Notes under the pieces: model-generated
Seen by the model: only the letters and a program-made list of their open reading frames with translations
Told to the model about the DNA's origin: nothing
Database searches by the model: none
Program-made: the position numbers and the translations under genes
Shown: positions 34,591 to 42,744 of the stretch, one piece after another
How the letters are laid out: the number at the start of each line of letters is the position of its first letter
Position numbering within the stretch: position 1 is the first letter of the stretch
Assembly: GCA_020852275.1 (NCBI GenBank)
Contig: JADZBE010000033.1
Location: forward strand, 124,001 to 188,000
Origin: Phycisphaerales bacterium
Lineage (GTDB): Bacteria > Planctomycetota > Phycisphaerae > UBA1845
Direction: 5' to 3'
DNA: 64,000 nucleotides

Positions 34591-35751
34591 ATGCTTGGCA
34601 CGATTGAAGAGGAACCGGCCCAGCTCCTGACCTCGCAGCGGGTGGCGCAGCTCAATCGCGGCGACAAGCCGTTTCACGTCATTCTCTCGCAGCAGTTCAG
34701 CCGCGAGGGCATTGAGCAGCTTTGCCGGCTGTCGGAAATGGTCCGCCGCATCAACGACGACCGCGAGGGTTCGCAGTTCCTGCGCGGGACGCTCTCGCAC
34801 AAGCGGGCGATGCTCTACTTCATTCAGCCTTCGACGCGGACGTTCCTCTCGTTCTCCGCCGCCTGCCAGGTGCTCGGCATCCCGTACAACGAGGTGCGCA
34901 ACCCCTCCACGTCCTCCGAAGTCAAGGGCGAGACGGAGGACGACACCGTCCGCGTACTCAGCCAGTATTTCGACCTCATCATCATGCGCCACCCCGTCGA
35001 GGGCTTCGCCGAGCGCATGGCGCTGATGCTCAACGGCATGCGTCGCCCGCTGCCGATCATCAACGGCGGCTCCGGCAAGGACCAGCACCCCACGCAGGCC
35101 CTGCTCGACATTTACACGCTGTACCGTTGCTTCTCGCCGCGCGGCGCCGAGCGCGGCGCGGCGACCCGGGGCAGCGAGCGCGGCGCGGTCCCGCGCGCCT
35201 CCGATCGCGGCATTCCCCCGCGTTTTCCAGAGAACTTCTTCAGCGGAAAGACGATCGCCTTCGTCGGCGACCTGAAGCGCGGGCGCACCGTCCGCTCGCT
35301 GGCGTACCTGCTGTGCCGCTATCCCGGCGTGCGGATGCTGTTCGTCGCCCCGCCGGAGTTGATGATCGGCGACGACATTCTGGAATACGTCACGCGGTAC
35401 GGCATCGAGTATGAGATTCGCCACGACTTGCGCCCCGTCATCGGCGAGTGCAACGCCGTGTACATGACGAGGCTTCAGGACGAGTGGGACGTGGCCGGCG
35501 AGTCCAAGTCCATCGACTACGGGCGCTACCACATCACGCGGGAAATGTCCGGCGATTTCAAGCCGGACCTGGCCATTCTCCACCCCCTCCCCCGCCGCCA
35601 CGAGATCGACCCCAGCCTCGACGCGCTGCCCCACGCCAAGTACTGGGAGCAGGTGCGCAACGGCATGTGGATGCGCGCCTCCATCATCGCCACTATCTTC
35701 GGCGTGGACACGGCCATCACCGACCACTACCACAGCTACTACGCCCACTAG
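34591..35751 (+). CDS. pyrB: aspartate carbamoyltransferase catalytic subunit, with a repeat insertion
   Basis: The product has 386 residues against the usual 300-330. The carbamoyl-phosphate loop is IQPSTRTFLSFSAACQVLG, followed by HPVEG-type and DQHPTQALLDIY motifs and the closing HPLPRRHEID, the Asp-binding region. It transfers carbamoyl from carbamoyl phosphate to Asp in pyrimidine synthesis. Much of the extra length is three copies of a 9-residue unit at 35140-35220, located between the HPTQ helix and VGDLKRGRTVRSL, a surface loop in the known fold. The active-site residues are intact, so the enzyme should work. pyrI is not adjacent. Confidence 0.92.
   Translation: MLGTIEEEPAQLLTSQRVAQLNRGDKPFHVILSQQFSREGIEQLCRLSEMVRRINDDREGSQFLRGTLSHKRAMLYFIQPSTRTFLSFSAACQVLGIPYNEVRNPSTSSEVKGETEDDTVRVLSQYFDLIIMRHPVEGFAERMALMLNGMRRPLPIINGGSGKDQHPTQALLDIYTLYRCFSPRGAERGAATRGSERGAVPRASDRGIPPRFPENFFSGKTIAFVGDLKRGRTVRSLAYLLCRYPGVRMLFVAPPELMIGDDILEYVTRYGIEYEIRHDLRPVIGECNAVYMTRLQDEWDVAGESKSIDYGRYHITREMSGDFKPDLAILHPLPRRHEIDPSLDALPHAKYWEQVRNGMWMRASIIATIFGVDTAITDHYHSYYAH
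35140..35220 (+). repeat. three tandem 27-bp units within pyrB
   Basis: The translated units are RGAERGAAT, RGSERGAVP and RASDRGIPP, in register and contiguous (35140-35166, 35167-35193, 35194-35220). The pattern is R-G/A-A/S-E/D-R-G-x-x-T/P. Confidence 0.8.
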
Positions 35752-35762
35752 CCTCCCGAGCC

Positions 35763-35895
35763 GAACCCGCAGCGCCAGCAAGGGCGCTCCAGGAGCGTAG
35801 CGCAAGCAAGGGCCATCAGAACCCGTAGCGCCAGCAAGGGTAAGCCGGGCGCTTGAGCTGCACACACGATTCGCCCTCGCTTGCGCTTCGGGTTC
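35763..35895. repeat. three 22-bp direct repeats at 28-bp period plus one inverted copy
   Basis: Copies start at 35763, 35791 and 35819 and run to 35784, 35812 and 35840, reading like GAACCCGTAGCGCCAGCAAG with few changes. A fourth copy is inverted at 35874-35895. The CCCGAAGCGCAAGCGAGGG-type word is familiar from planctomycete intergenic regions. It lies between pyrB and the prepilin gene. Confidence 0.75.
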
Positions 35896-36016
35896 AGACG
35901 GAGAGCCAGCCCACTCGCGGTGGCCGGAGGCGCACGGACGATGCGCCCGGCGTTGTGAACACGCCCTGATTGCGGCATAATGCCAAGCCGTCCACACCCG
36001 GAGAGGAGATGGGATC

Positions 36017-36808
36017 ATGCAGGCTTTCGTCCGCAGGCGCCGCGGGTTCACCTTGATCGAGCTGCTCGTCGTGGTGGCCATCATCGCGCTGCTTATCAGC
36101 ATCCTGCTGCCGTCGCTTCAGGCGGCGCGCAATCAGGCCAAGTCGGTGCGCTGCTCGACGAACCTGCACGCGATGGGCATCGCGCTGGTCGCGTACGTCA
36201 TGGAGAACCAGTACTACCCCGGCGAGCACTGGCAGCCGGGGCGGCTGTCGATCCACGTCTGGCCGACGCGGCTTCGTGAGCTGATGCACGAGCAGTTGGA
36301 GGCGTTTCAATGCCCGTCCACGCCGCAGGAGTTCGCCTGGGTGCCGAAGTATGACTGGGACGGACCTCCGCCGCCGAACGACGGCTGGCCTCGATACGGG
36401 TATCATGATCGCGAACGGGCGCTGCTGGGTCAGGAGTTCTTCAGCTACGGGTTCAACGGCTGGGGCATCCGCGAGTTCATCGTGCCGCAGCTCGGTCTCG
36501 GCGGGCACGTCGATGTCGAAAACGAGCCGAACTGGCGCGAGCTACCGGAGAAGAACGTGGTGTCGCCGGCGAACATGATCGCCATCGCCGACAGCATCGG
36601 CGACGCTTCCCAGGATATGCGCATTTTCGGGCGATTTCACGCGACGGCCAAGGGCAAGTGGCCCGGGCGGCGGCACAAGCTTGGAGCGCAGTTCCTCTAC
36701 ACGGACTCGCACGTGGAATGGCAGAGTCAGGAGAAGTCCGTCGAGAACACGCCGTTCCAGAAGCGCCAGTGGAACAACGACAATCAGCCCCATCAGGAGC
36801 TTTGGTGA
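36017..36808 (+). CDS. type IV prepilin-like protein (planctomycete DUF1559-like group)
   Basis: The product has 263 residues. The leader [10 protein letters not shown] precedes [20 protein letters not shown], a class III prepilin cleavage site and helix. [16 protein letters not shown] resembles the C-x-N-L-xx-ig motif common after the helix in planctomycete prepilins. The C-terminus has [11 protein letters not shown], a variant of the usual VDGHV. A GGAGATGGG site is upstream. Such proteins are very abundant in this phylum; roles in secretion or surface structures are suspected. It has no operon partner. Confidence 0.9.
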   Translation: MQAFVRRRRGFTLIELLVVVAIIALLISILLPSLQAARNQAKSVRCSTNLHAMGIALVAYVMENQYYPGEHWQPGRLSIHVWPTRLRELMHEQLEAFQCPSTPQEFAWVPKYDWDGPPPPNDGWPRYGYHDRERALLGQEFFSYGFNGWGIREFIVPQLGLGGHVDVENEPNWRELPEKNVVSPANMIAIADSIGDASQDMRIFGRFHATAKGKWPGRRHKLGAQFLYTDSHVEWQSQEKSVENTPFQKRQWNNDNQPHQELW

Positions 36809-36889
36809 TCGCACGCCCGAAGGTGCGCGGGTCGTCGCATCGCGGACCGTGACGACCGCACCATCGCGCGACGGCGGCGGGGAGCATGA

Positions 36890-37603
36890 ATGGCGTTTCG
36901 CCTCAACAGCCTGTCGGTCTTCTTTCCCTGCTACAACGAGGAAGCCAACGTCGAGCGCGTGACGCTCGCGGCCGTCGCCATGTGCCGGCGCGTCTGCCCC
37001 GGCGACTTCGAGGTCATCATCGTCAACGACGGCAGCCGCGACCGCACGGGCGAAATCGCCGACCGGCTGGCGGCGGAACTGCCCGGCGTGCGCGCGGTGC
37101 ACAACCGCCCGAATCTCGGCTACGGCGGCGCGCTGCAGCGCGGCTTCCGCGAGGCCACGAAGGAGCACGTCTTCTACACCGACGGCGACGGGCAGTTCGA
37201 CTTCGAGGAGATCGACCGGCTGCTGCCGCTGATGCAGAAGTTCGACATCGTCAGCGCGTATCGCCTCAACCGGCGCGATCCCTTCGTCCGCAAGGTCAAC
37301 GCCTTCTGCTGGACGACGCTGGTCAACGTGCTCTTCGGGCTGTGGATGCGCGATATCGACTGCGCGTTCAAGCTGTATCCCCGCGCGCTGTTCGATCGCA
37401 TCGAGATGCGCTCCACCGGGGCGCTGATCGACACGGAGATCCTCGCGCGCGCGAAGTACCTGGGCTACACCATCGGGCAGGTCGGCGTGCACCACTACCC
37501 GCGCACGGCCGGGGCATCCACGGGCGCCAATTTTGCCGTCATTCTGCGGGCGTTCAAGGAGCTGTTCGCGCTGCGGTCGCACATTCGCGGCACGCGACCG
37601 TGA
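36890..37603 (+). CDS. glycosyltransferase family 2 (DPM1-like)
   Basis: The product has 237 residues. It has the GT-A fold of GT2 enzymes: LSVFFPCYNEEANVERV at the start, VIIVNDGSRDRTGEIAD with the nucleotide-binding Asp, and HVFYTDGDGQFDFEEI with the D-x-D metal site. DIDCAFKLYPR is the acceptor region seen in polyprenyl-phosphate mannosyl/glucosyltransferases. No membrane helices are present, unlike the DPM1/GtrB fusion forms. It probably makes a polyprenyl-linked sugar, which the GT39-like proteins in this window could use as donor; that link is inferred. Confidence 0.92.
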   Translation: MAFRLNSLSVFFPCYNEEANVERVTLAAVAMCRRVCPGDFEVIIVNDGSRDRTGEIADRLAAELPGVRAVHNRPNLGYGGALQRGFREATKEHVFYTDGDGQFDFEEIDRLLPLMQKFDIVSAYRLNRRDPFVRKVNAFCWTTLVNVLFGLWMRDIDCAFKLYPRALFDRIEMRSTGALIDTEILARAKYLGYTIGQVGVHHYPRTAGASTGANFAVILRAFKELFALRSHIRGTRP

Positions 37604-37946
37604 CGGACGAACCCACCCTCATGCCCGCTTTCGCGGAGGACGCCGCAATCGAAAGGTTGGAGCGACGCCGGCGACGACCGCTTCTTCTCATGCTTCTCAC
37701 ATCCTCCGTCCGGTCCATGGTCTGCCCGATTGGATTTGGGCCGGCTCCTGCCGGTGAGCTTATTCCACTGATGGCGATCGTGATCGGGCTGTTCGCCGCG
37801 GTGGTTTCGATGTTCGAGGCCCAACTCTCCAAGTGCCCGCGCTGCTCTCGACGGATGCGGGGAAGAACTCTCCTGCCATGCTCGCGGATGATCACGGCCC
37901 GGCGCTTGAGTTTGCCGTCCGGTCGGCGGGGGTTAGATTCACGGGG
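37604..37946. other. 343-bp gap between the GT2 gene and mutS
   Basis: A plus-strand frame from an ATG at 37621 runs through a hydrophobic stretch and a CPRCSRRM Cys pair, but goes on 120 bases into mutS; I do not call it. The mutS frame itself is open back to a GTG at 37833, so part of the gap may code a longer MutS N-terminus. Confidence 0.45.
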
Positions 37947-40730
37947 ATGGCAACCACGCCTGTGCGGAGAACCGAGTCCGATCCTGCGGCCCCTGCGGAG
38001 ACCGCGGCATGTGCCGCGCCGCAGGCCAAGGTTCGGCGCGCCGCGGACACCGCGGTCGGCAGCCTGACGCCGGCGATGCGGCAGTACGTCGAACAGAAGC
38101 GCACCGTGGGGGACGCCATTCTCCTGTTCCGGATGGGCGACTTCTACGAGACGTTCTTCGAGGACGCCGCGCTGTGCGCCCGCGTGCTGGGCATCGCGCT
38201 GACCAGCCGCGACAAGGGCGAAAACCCGGTGCCGATGGCCGGGATTCCGCATCACGCGCTGGACAGCTATCTCGCGCGGCTTGTGAAGGCGGGGTACAAG
38301 GTCGCGATCTCGGAGCAGCTTGAGGATCCCCGCTTCGCCAAGGGACTGATCAAGCGCGACGTCACGCGCATCGTCACGGCCGGAACGCTGACGGACGACC
38401 GGCTGCTGAAGGACCGTGAGAGCAACGTGCTGGCGGCGCTGTGCCTGCGGGGCGGCGAGGTCGGCGCGGCGGTGGTCGAGCTGGTGGGCGGGCGGTTCGA
38501 GGTGCTGGACGTGACGCGCGAGGCGCTGCCGGACGAGCTGGCGCGGCTGGGGCCCGCCGAGATTCTCGTGGAAGACGCGCCGGGCAACCCGGCCGTCGAG
38601 ATCGTCGAGCTGTTGCGGCAGATCTTCCCGGTGACGCTGACGCGGCGTGCGGCGCACGAGTTCGCGCTGCATCACGCGGAGCGGACGCTGCTCGAACATT
38701 TCAGCGTGGCGACGCTGTCCGGCTTCGGCTTCGCGGAGATGGACGCCTCGCTGTGCGCGGCCGGGGCGATCGTGCGCTATCTGCGCGAGACGCAGCGCTG
38801 CCAGGTGGCGCATCTGTCCACGCTCACGCGGCGCGTGGGCCGGGAGTTTGTGCAGATCGACCAGAGCACGTGGCGCTCGCTGGAGATCGCGCAGACGCTG
38901 CGCGGGGCGTCGCGCGAGGGGAGCCTGCTGCACGCGGTGGATCGGACGGTCCACGCCATGGGCGGGCGGACGCTGCGGCGGTGGCTGGCGTATCCGTTGC
39001 GTGACGAGCAGGCGATCACCGCGCGTCAGGACGCCGTGGCGCATCTGGCGGCGGAGCACGCCGGGCGGCAGCGCCTGCGCGACGTGCTGCGCAGCGCCGC
39101 GGACGTGGAGCGCATCGCGTCGCGCGTGGCGCTCGCGCGGGCGACGCCGCGCGACGTGAAGGCGCTGGGGCGGACGCTCGACGCGCTGCCGGCGATCACC
39201 GCGGCCCTGGGCGAGCTTCTGCCCGCGTTCCTGGAGGACGCGCGGCGCGACCTGTCCGGGTTCGAGGAACTGGCGCTGCTCCTGCGCCGGGCGATCCGCG
39301 ACGACGCCCCGCTCTCGACGCGCGAGGGCGGGATCATCGCCGACGGCTATCACCCCGAGCTGGACCGGCTCTACGCCATCAGCCGCGACGGGCAGACGTG
39401 GCTGGCGGAGTATCAGCGCCGACAGGCCGAAGATACGGGCATCGAGAAGCTCAAGGTCAGCTACAACCATGTCTTCGGCTACTACATCGAAATCACCCAC
39501 CCCAACCGCGACCGCGTGCCGCCGCACTACATCCGCCGCCAGACGGTGAAAAACGCTGAGCGTTACGTCACGGAGGAACTGAAGAAGTTCGAGGACGAAG
39601 TGCTCACCGCCGAGCAGCGGGCGCATGACCTGGAGGCGCAGCTCTTCGAGGAGGTGCGCAAAGAGACGGCCGCGCATGCCACGGCGCTGCTGCGGCTGTC
39701 GGACGCGCTGGGGCGGCTCGACGTGGCGGCGGGTCTGGCGGAGCTGGCGGTGGACCGGCGTTACGTGCGGCCGCGGATGACGGACGGCGCGCACCTGGAC
39801 ATCCGGGACGGGCGGCATCCGGTGCTCGACGCGCTGCTGGCGGAGGAGTTCGTCGCCAACGACACGATCATGACCGGGCCCGAGGCGCGCGTCTTCGTCA
39901 TCACGGGTCCGAACATGGCCGGCAAGAGCACGTACATCCGGCAGGTGGCGCTGCTGACGCTGATGGCGCAGACGGGCTCGTTCGTGCCGGCGTCGGCGAT
40001 GACCTTCTCGCCGGTGGACCGTATCTTCGCCCGCGTGGGCGCGTCGGACGAGATCATGCGCGGGCAATCGACGTTCATGGTCGAAATGACGGAGGCGGCG
40101 AACATCCTGCGCAACGCGACGCGGGATTCGCTGGTGATTCTGGACGAGCTGGGGCGAGGAACCAGCACGTTCGACGGCCTGTCGCTGGCGTGGGCGATTA
40201 CGGAGCATCTGGCGAGCGAGACGAAATGCCGCACGCTGGTGGCCACCCATTATCACGAGCTGACCGAGCTGGAGGAGCTTTTGAAGGGCGTGAAGAACTA
40301 CAACGTGGCCGTGCGCGAGGTTGCGGCGGGGCAGCTCTGCGAGCTGCCACGGGTCCAGCGGCTCTCCGAGCCGCTGTCCGCCGGCGCCGCACCCGCGCCC
40401 GAACACCCCTCCATCATCTTCCTCCACCGCATCGTTGAAGGCGGCGCCGACAAGAGCTACGGCGTCCACGTCGCGCGCCTGGCAGGCATTCCCGCGTCCG
40501 TCATCCGCCGCAGCATCGAAATCCTCGAGGAGCTTCAGTTGGGCTTCGAGCGCAAGGGCACGCATCCCCATCGCGCTGCCAGGAAGTCGCGTGAGGACGG
40601 GCAGCTCGCGTTGTTCATCGATCCGGGGGACGAGCTGATGACGGCGCTGCGCGAGCTGGATCCGGATCGCCTCACGCCGCTGGAAGCGTTGCAGCGGCTC
40701 ACGGAGTGGAAGCGGCGGTTCGGGCGCTGA
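37947..40730 (+). CDS. mutS: DNA mismatch repair protein MutS
   Basis: The product has 927 residues from the ATG at 37947, slightly longer than usual (about 850) because of an Ala/Pro-rich N-tail and a linker after the ATPase. The mismatch-reading motif FRMGDFYETFFED has the key Phe-x-Glu at residues 66 and 68. The ATPase has Walker A GPNMAGKSTYIRQ, Walker B LVILDELGRGTSTFDG and the following ATHYHELTELE. It binds base mismatches and starts repair in the cytoplasm with MutL, which is not in this window. Its end overlaps the convergent GT39-like gene by 32 bp. Confidence 0.97.
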   Translation: MATTPVRRTESDPAAPAETAACAAPQAKVRRAADTAVGSLTPAMRQYVEQKRTVGDAILLFRMGDFYETFFEDAALCARVLGIALTSRDKGENPVPMAGIPHHALDSYLARLVKAGYKVAISEQLEDPRFAKGLIKRDVTRIVTAGTLTDDRLLKDRESNVLAALCLRGGEVGAAVVELVGGRFEVLDVTREALPDELARLGPAEILVEDAPGNPAVEIVELLRQIFPVTLTRRAAHEFALHHAERTLLEHFSVATLSGFGFAEMDASLCAAGAIVRYLRETQRCQVAHLSTLTRRVGREFVQIDQSTWRSLEIAQTLRGASREGSLLHAVDRTVHAMGGRTLRRWLAYPLRDEQAITARQDAVAHLAAEHAGRQRLRDVLRSAADVERIASRVALARATPRDVKALGRTLDALPAITAALGELLPAFLEDARRDLSGFEELALLLRRAIRDDAPLSTREGGIIADGYHPELDRLYAISRDGQTWLAEYQRRQAEDTGIEKLKVSYNHVFGYYIEITHPNRDRVPPHYIRRQTVKNAERYVTEELKKFEDEVLTAEQRAHDLEAQLFEEVRKETAAHATALLRLSDALGRLDVAAGLAELAVDRRYVRPRMTDGAHLDIRDGRHPVLDALLAEEFVANDTIMTGPEARVFVITGPNMAGKSTYIRQVALLTLMAQTGSFVPASAMTFSPVDRIFARVGASDEIMRGQSTFMVEMTEAANILRNATRDSLVILDELGRGTSTFDGLSLAWAITEHLASETKCRTLVATHYHELTELEELLKGVKNYNVAVREVAAGQLCELPRVQRLSEPLSAGAAPAPEHPSIIFLHRIVEGGADKSYGVHVARLAGIPASVIRRSIEILEELQLGFERKGTHPHRAARKSREDGQLALFIDPGDELMTALRELDPDRLTPLEALQRLTEWKRRFGR

Positions 40731-42513
40731 GGCGCGAGGCGTACACCGGCGCGAGATCGTAGATGCGGATCGGTCCCCCTTCGCCGCGCACCATCTTGCC
40801 GTAGTTGGCGGTCTTGCCCGCTTCCGCGAGAAACTCCCATCGGTAGTCGCTCAGGTGCGGATACTCGGCGATGAGGACGGCGTGTTGCCGCAGGTAATCC
40901 TCGACCCCTGCCCAGAAGCGGAACTCGTCGGACAGGGGCGCGTGGTGCCAGCACTGAGGATCGGTGACGAAGTAGCGCGCGCCGCGCTCCTCCAGCCAGG
41001 CGAGGACCGTTTCCAAGCCCTCGCGCGGAATGGTTTCGCCATCCAGGGGACGCACGCCCAGAGTTTCGGTGTGGATGCGGTACATCATCGCATTGGGCAC
41101 GACGGTCAGGCCGTCGAGCCGGGCGATCTGATCGCAGGCGCGGGGCATGTCGCCGCGCTGGTGTGACAGCCGCAGGGAATGCTGCACGCCGTGAAGCGCC
41201 GCGACGGTCAACAATACGGAGAGGATGCACGCCCGCGCGCGGATCCGGTCCTTGGCCAGCCACTGCGCGACGGTCCACGCGCCCAGGGCTGCCGCCAGAC
41301 AGACGAACGGAACCGTGCAGGCCATCGCCCGCGCCACATGCGAGCGCTGAAAGAGCAGCAGGGACATCGTGACGATGGGGGCGATCCACAGAATCCAATG
41401 CTCCATCCTCCGCCGGAAGGTGACGCCCGCACCGATCGCGGCCAGCAGCAGGAACGGCAGCCCCATCCACGACATAAAATAGCCGACAAACGTGCCTGCG
41501 CCGCTGAGGTAGAAGGATCCCGCGGATTCGCCCTTGATGTGCGCCCGAATCAAATCGGCGCCGCCCATGAGGTACGAGCCGATGGGGAACCCGCCGCCCG
41601 CGATCCGCGCCGCCAAGGCGCCCGCCTGGAAGACCGCCTCAATGCAGAGCGCCGGAATGAGCAGCCCGGAGGTCATCCAGAGACAGCGCCGCGCCCATTG
41701 CCGGAAGCGCGTCGGAAGGGGGGGCGCGTCGGCGGCGTCGGACTTGAGGCATCGAAGGAACTCAATCCCTCCGAGCAGGAGCGGCAGGAGGAGGCTGCGG
41801 TAGTGGCAGGTCAGCGCGTAACCAAAGAGCATGCCCGTGAACACTAGTCGCCGCCGCGCAGGTGTCTTCGTGGAAAGTTGCCAGACCCACGCGCAGGCGC
41901 CGGCGAGCAGAAAGAACGACGCCGAGGCATCGGCCAGGTCGGCGCGCGCGTACACGACGTCGTACGGGCACAGCGCCAGCAGCAGCGCGGCCGCCCACGC
42001 AACTCCGCGATCAAAGAACCGCCGCGCCAGCAGATACGCCACGAGCACGCCCAGCGTGCTCAACCACGCGTTGGTCGTCGGCGCCGCCGAGGGCGTGTCA
42101 CCCACCAGGAACATCATGGCGGCGACAAGAAACGTGTAGCCTTGCGACGGCTTCGCATAGCGCTGCGTGGAATCCAGCCCGTGCACGGCGACCTGCCGGC
42201 GCAGCAGCGCCGTGTCGGCGCTGAGCAGGCCTCCCCACGTGATCGGATCCAGTGCGACGCGGGCGCAGCGGTGCCACACGCGGGCGTCCGCGGCGTACCA
42301 GCTTCCGTCACAGTAACGCACGCTCGTCTGCTGGATGCCGTCCAGCCGGAGGTAGCCGCCGATCAGCAGAACAGGAAGGAGGCATGCCCACTCATGCCAT
42401 CGCCCGGATCGCAGAGCCGCTCCCGACCCCGCTGCGGACGAGGCCGTGCGACCGGGCTGGCGCTCACCCCCGGCTGAGTATTGGGGCGCAGACTCCATGG
42501 GCGTTGTGCTCAT
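40699..42513 (-). CDS. GT39-like membrane glycosyltransferase (ArnT/PMT type)
   Basis: The product has about 604 residues from the ATG at 42513, preceded by an AGGTGAG site; an open frame continues to 42711. A cytoplasmic N-tail is followed by about 10-11 membrane segments. The first periplasmic loop carries YCDGSWYAADA, in the place where ArnT/PMT enzymes keep acidic catalytic residues, and later LLALCPYDVVYARADLAD has the family's Y-x-R-x-D-like motif. The C-terminal part (about 150 residues) is soluble. It should transfer a sugar from a polyprenyl phosphate outside the membrane. It is downstream of the phosphodiesterase gene on the same strand. Confidence 0.82.
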   Translation of the reverse strand: MSTTPMESAPQYSAGGERQPGRTASSAAGSGAALRSGRWHEWACLLPVLLIGGYLRLDGIQQTSVRYCDGSWYAADARVWHRCARVALDPITWGGLLSADTALLRRQVAVHGLDSTQRYAKPSQGYTFLVAAMMFLVGDTPSAAPTTNAWLSTLGVLVAYLLARRFFDRGVAWAAALLLALCPYDVVYARADLADASASFFLLAGACAWVWQLSTKTPARRRLVFTGMLFGYALTCHYRSLLLPLLLGGIEFLRCLKSDAADAPPLPTRFRQWARRCLWMTSGLLIPALCIEAVFQAGALAARIAGGGFPIGSYLMGGADLIRAHIKGESAGSFYLSGAGTFVGYFMSWMGLPFLLLAAIGAGVTFRRRMEHWILWIAPIVTMSLLLFQRSHVARAMACTVPFVCLAAALGAWTVAQWLAKDRIRARACILSVLLTVAALHGVQHSLRLSHQRGDMPRACDQIARLDGLTVVPNAMMYRIHTETLGVRPLDGETIPREGLETVLAWLEERGARYFVTDPQCWHHAPLSDEFRFWAGVEDYLRQHAVLIAEYPHLSDYRWEFLAEAGKTANYGKMVRGEGGPIRIYDLAPVYASRLSARTAASTP

Positions 42514-42744
42514 GCGGCTCACCTGGGTGCAAGCGGAGGATCCGCGGCGCGTCTCGACTTGCCCGATAATGTATCGACGCGCCGCACGCACCAGTTCATC
42601 AGACGTGGATGGGGCAGGTCTTGCGCGAAGGGACGCTTCGCGCAGGAAAGCACCCCAGGCAGATGACTCAGGAATTGCCGCAACGCCTGCTGCGCTGCGG
42701 TCACAGGACATGCCCGCCGCGCGGCATAGGCCGCCCCCGCGCCG

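Noticed and set aside
35763-35895. CRISPR array
   Set aside because: The 22-bp repeats have only 6-bp spacers, one copy is inverted and no cas genes are present.
37621-38067. Possible small membrane protein with a CPRC motif between the GT2 gene and mutS
   Set aside because: It has a plausible helix and Cys pair, but no family, no ribosome site and 120 bases of overlap with mutS; not strong enough to list as a gene.
37554-40571. Very long open frame antisense to mutS (about 1000 codons)
   Set aside because: It mirrors a clear mutS gene; the translation is Arg/His/Gln-rich without domains, as expected for the antisense of high-GC codons.
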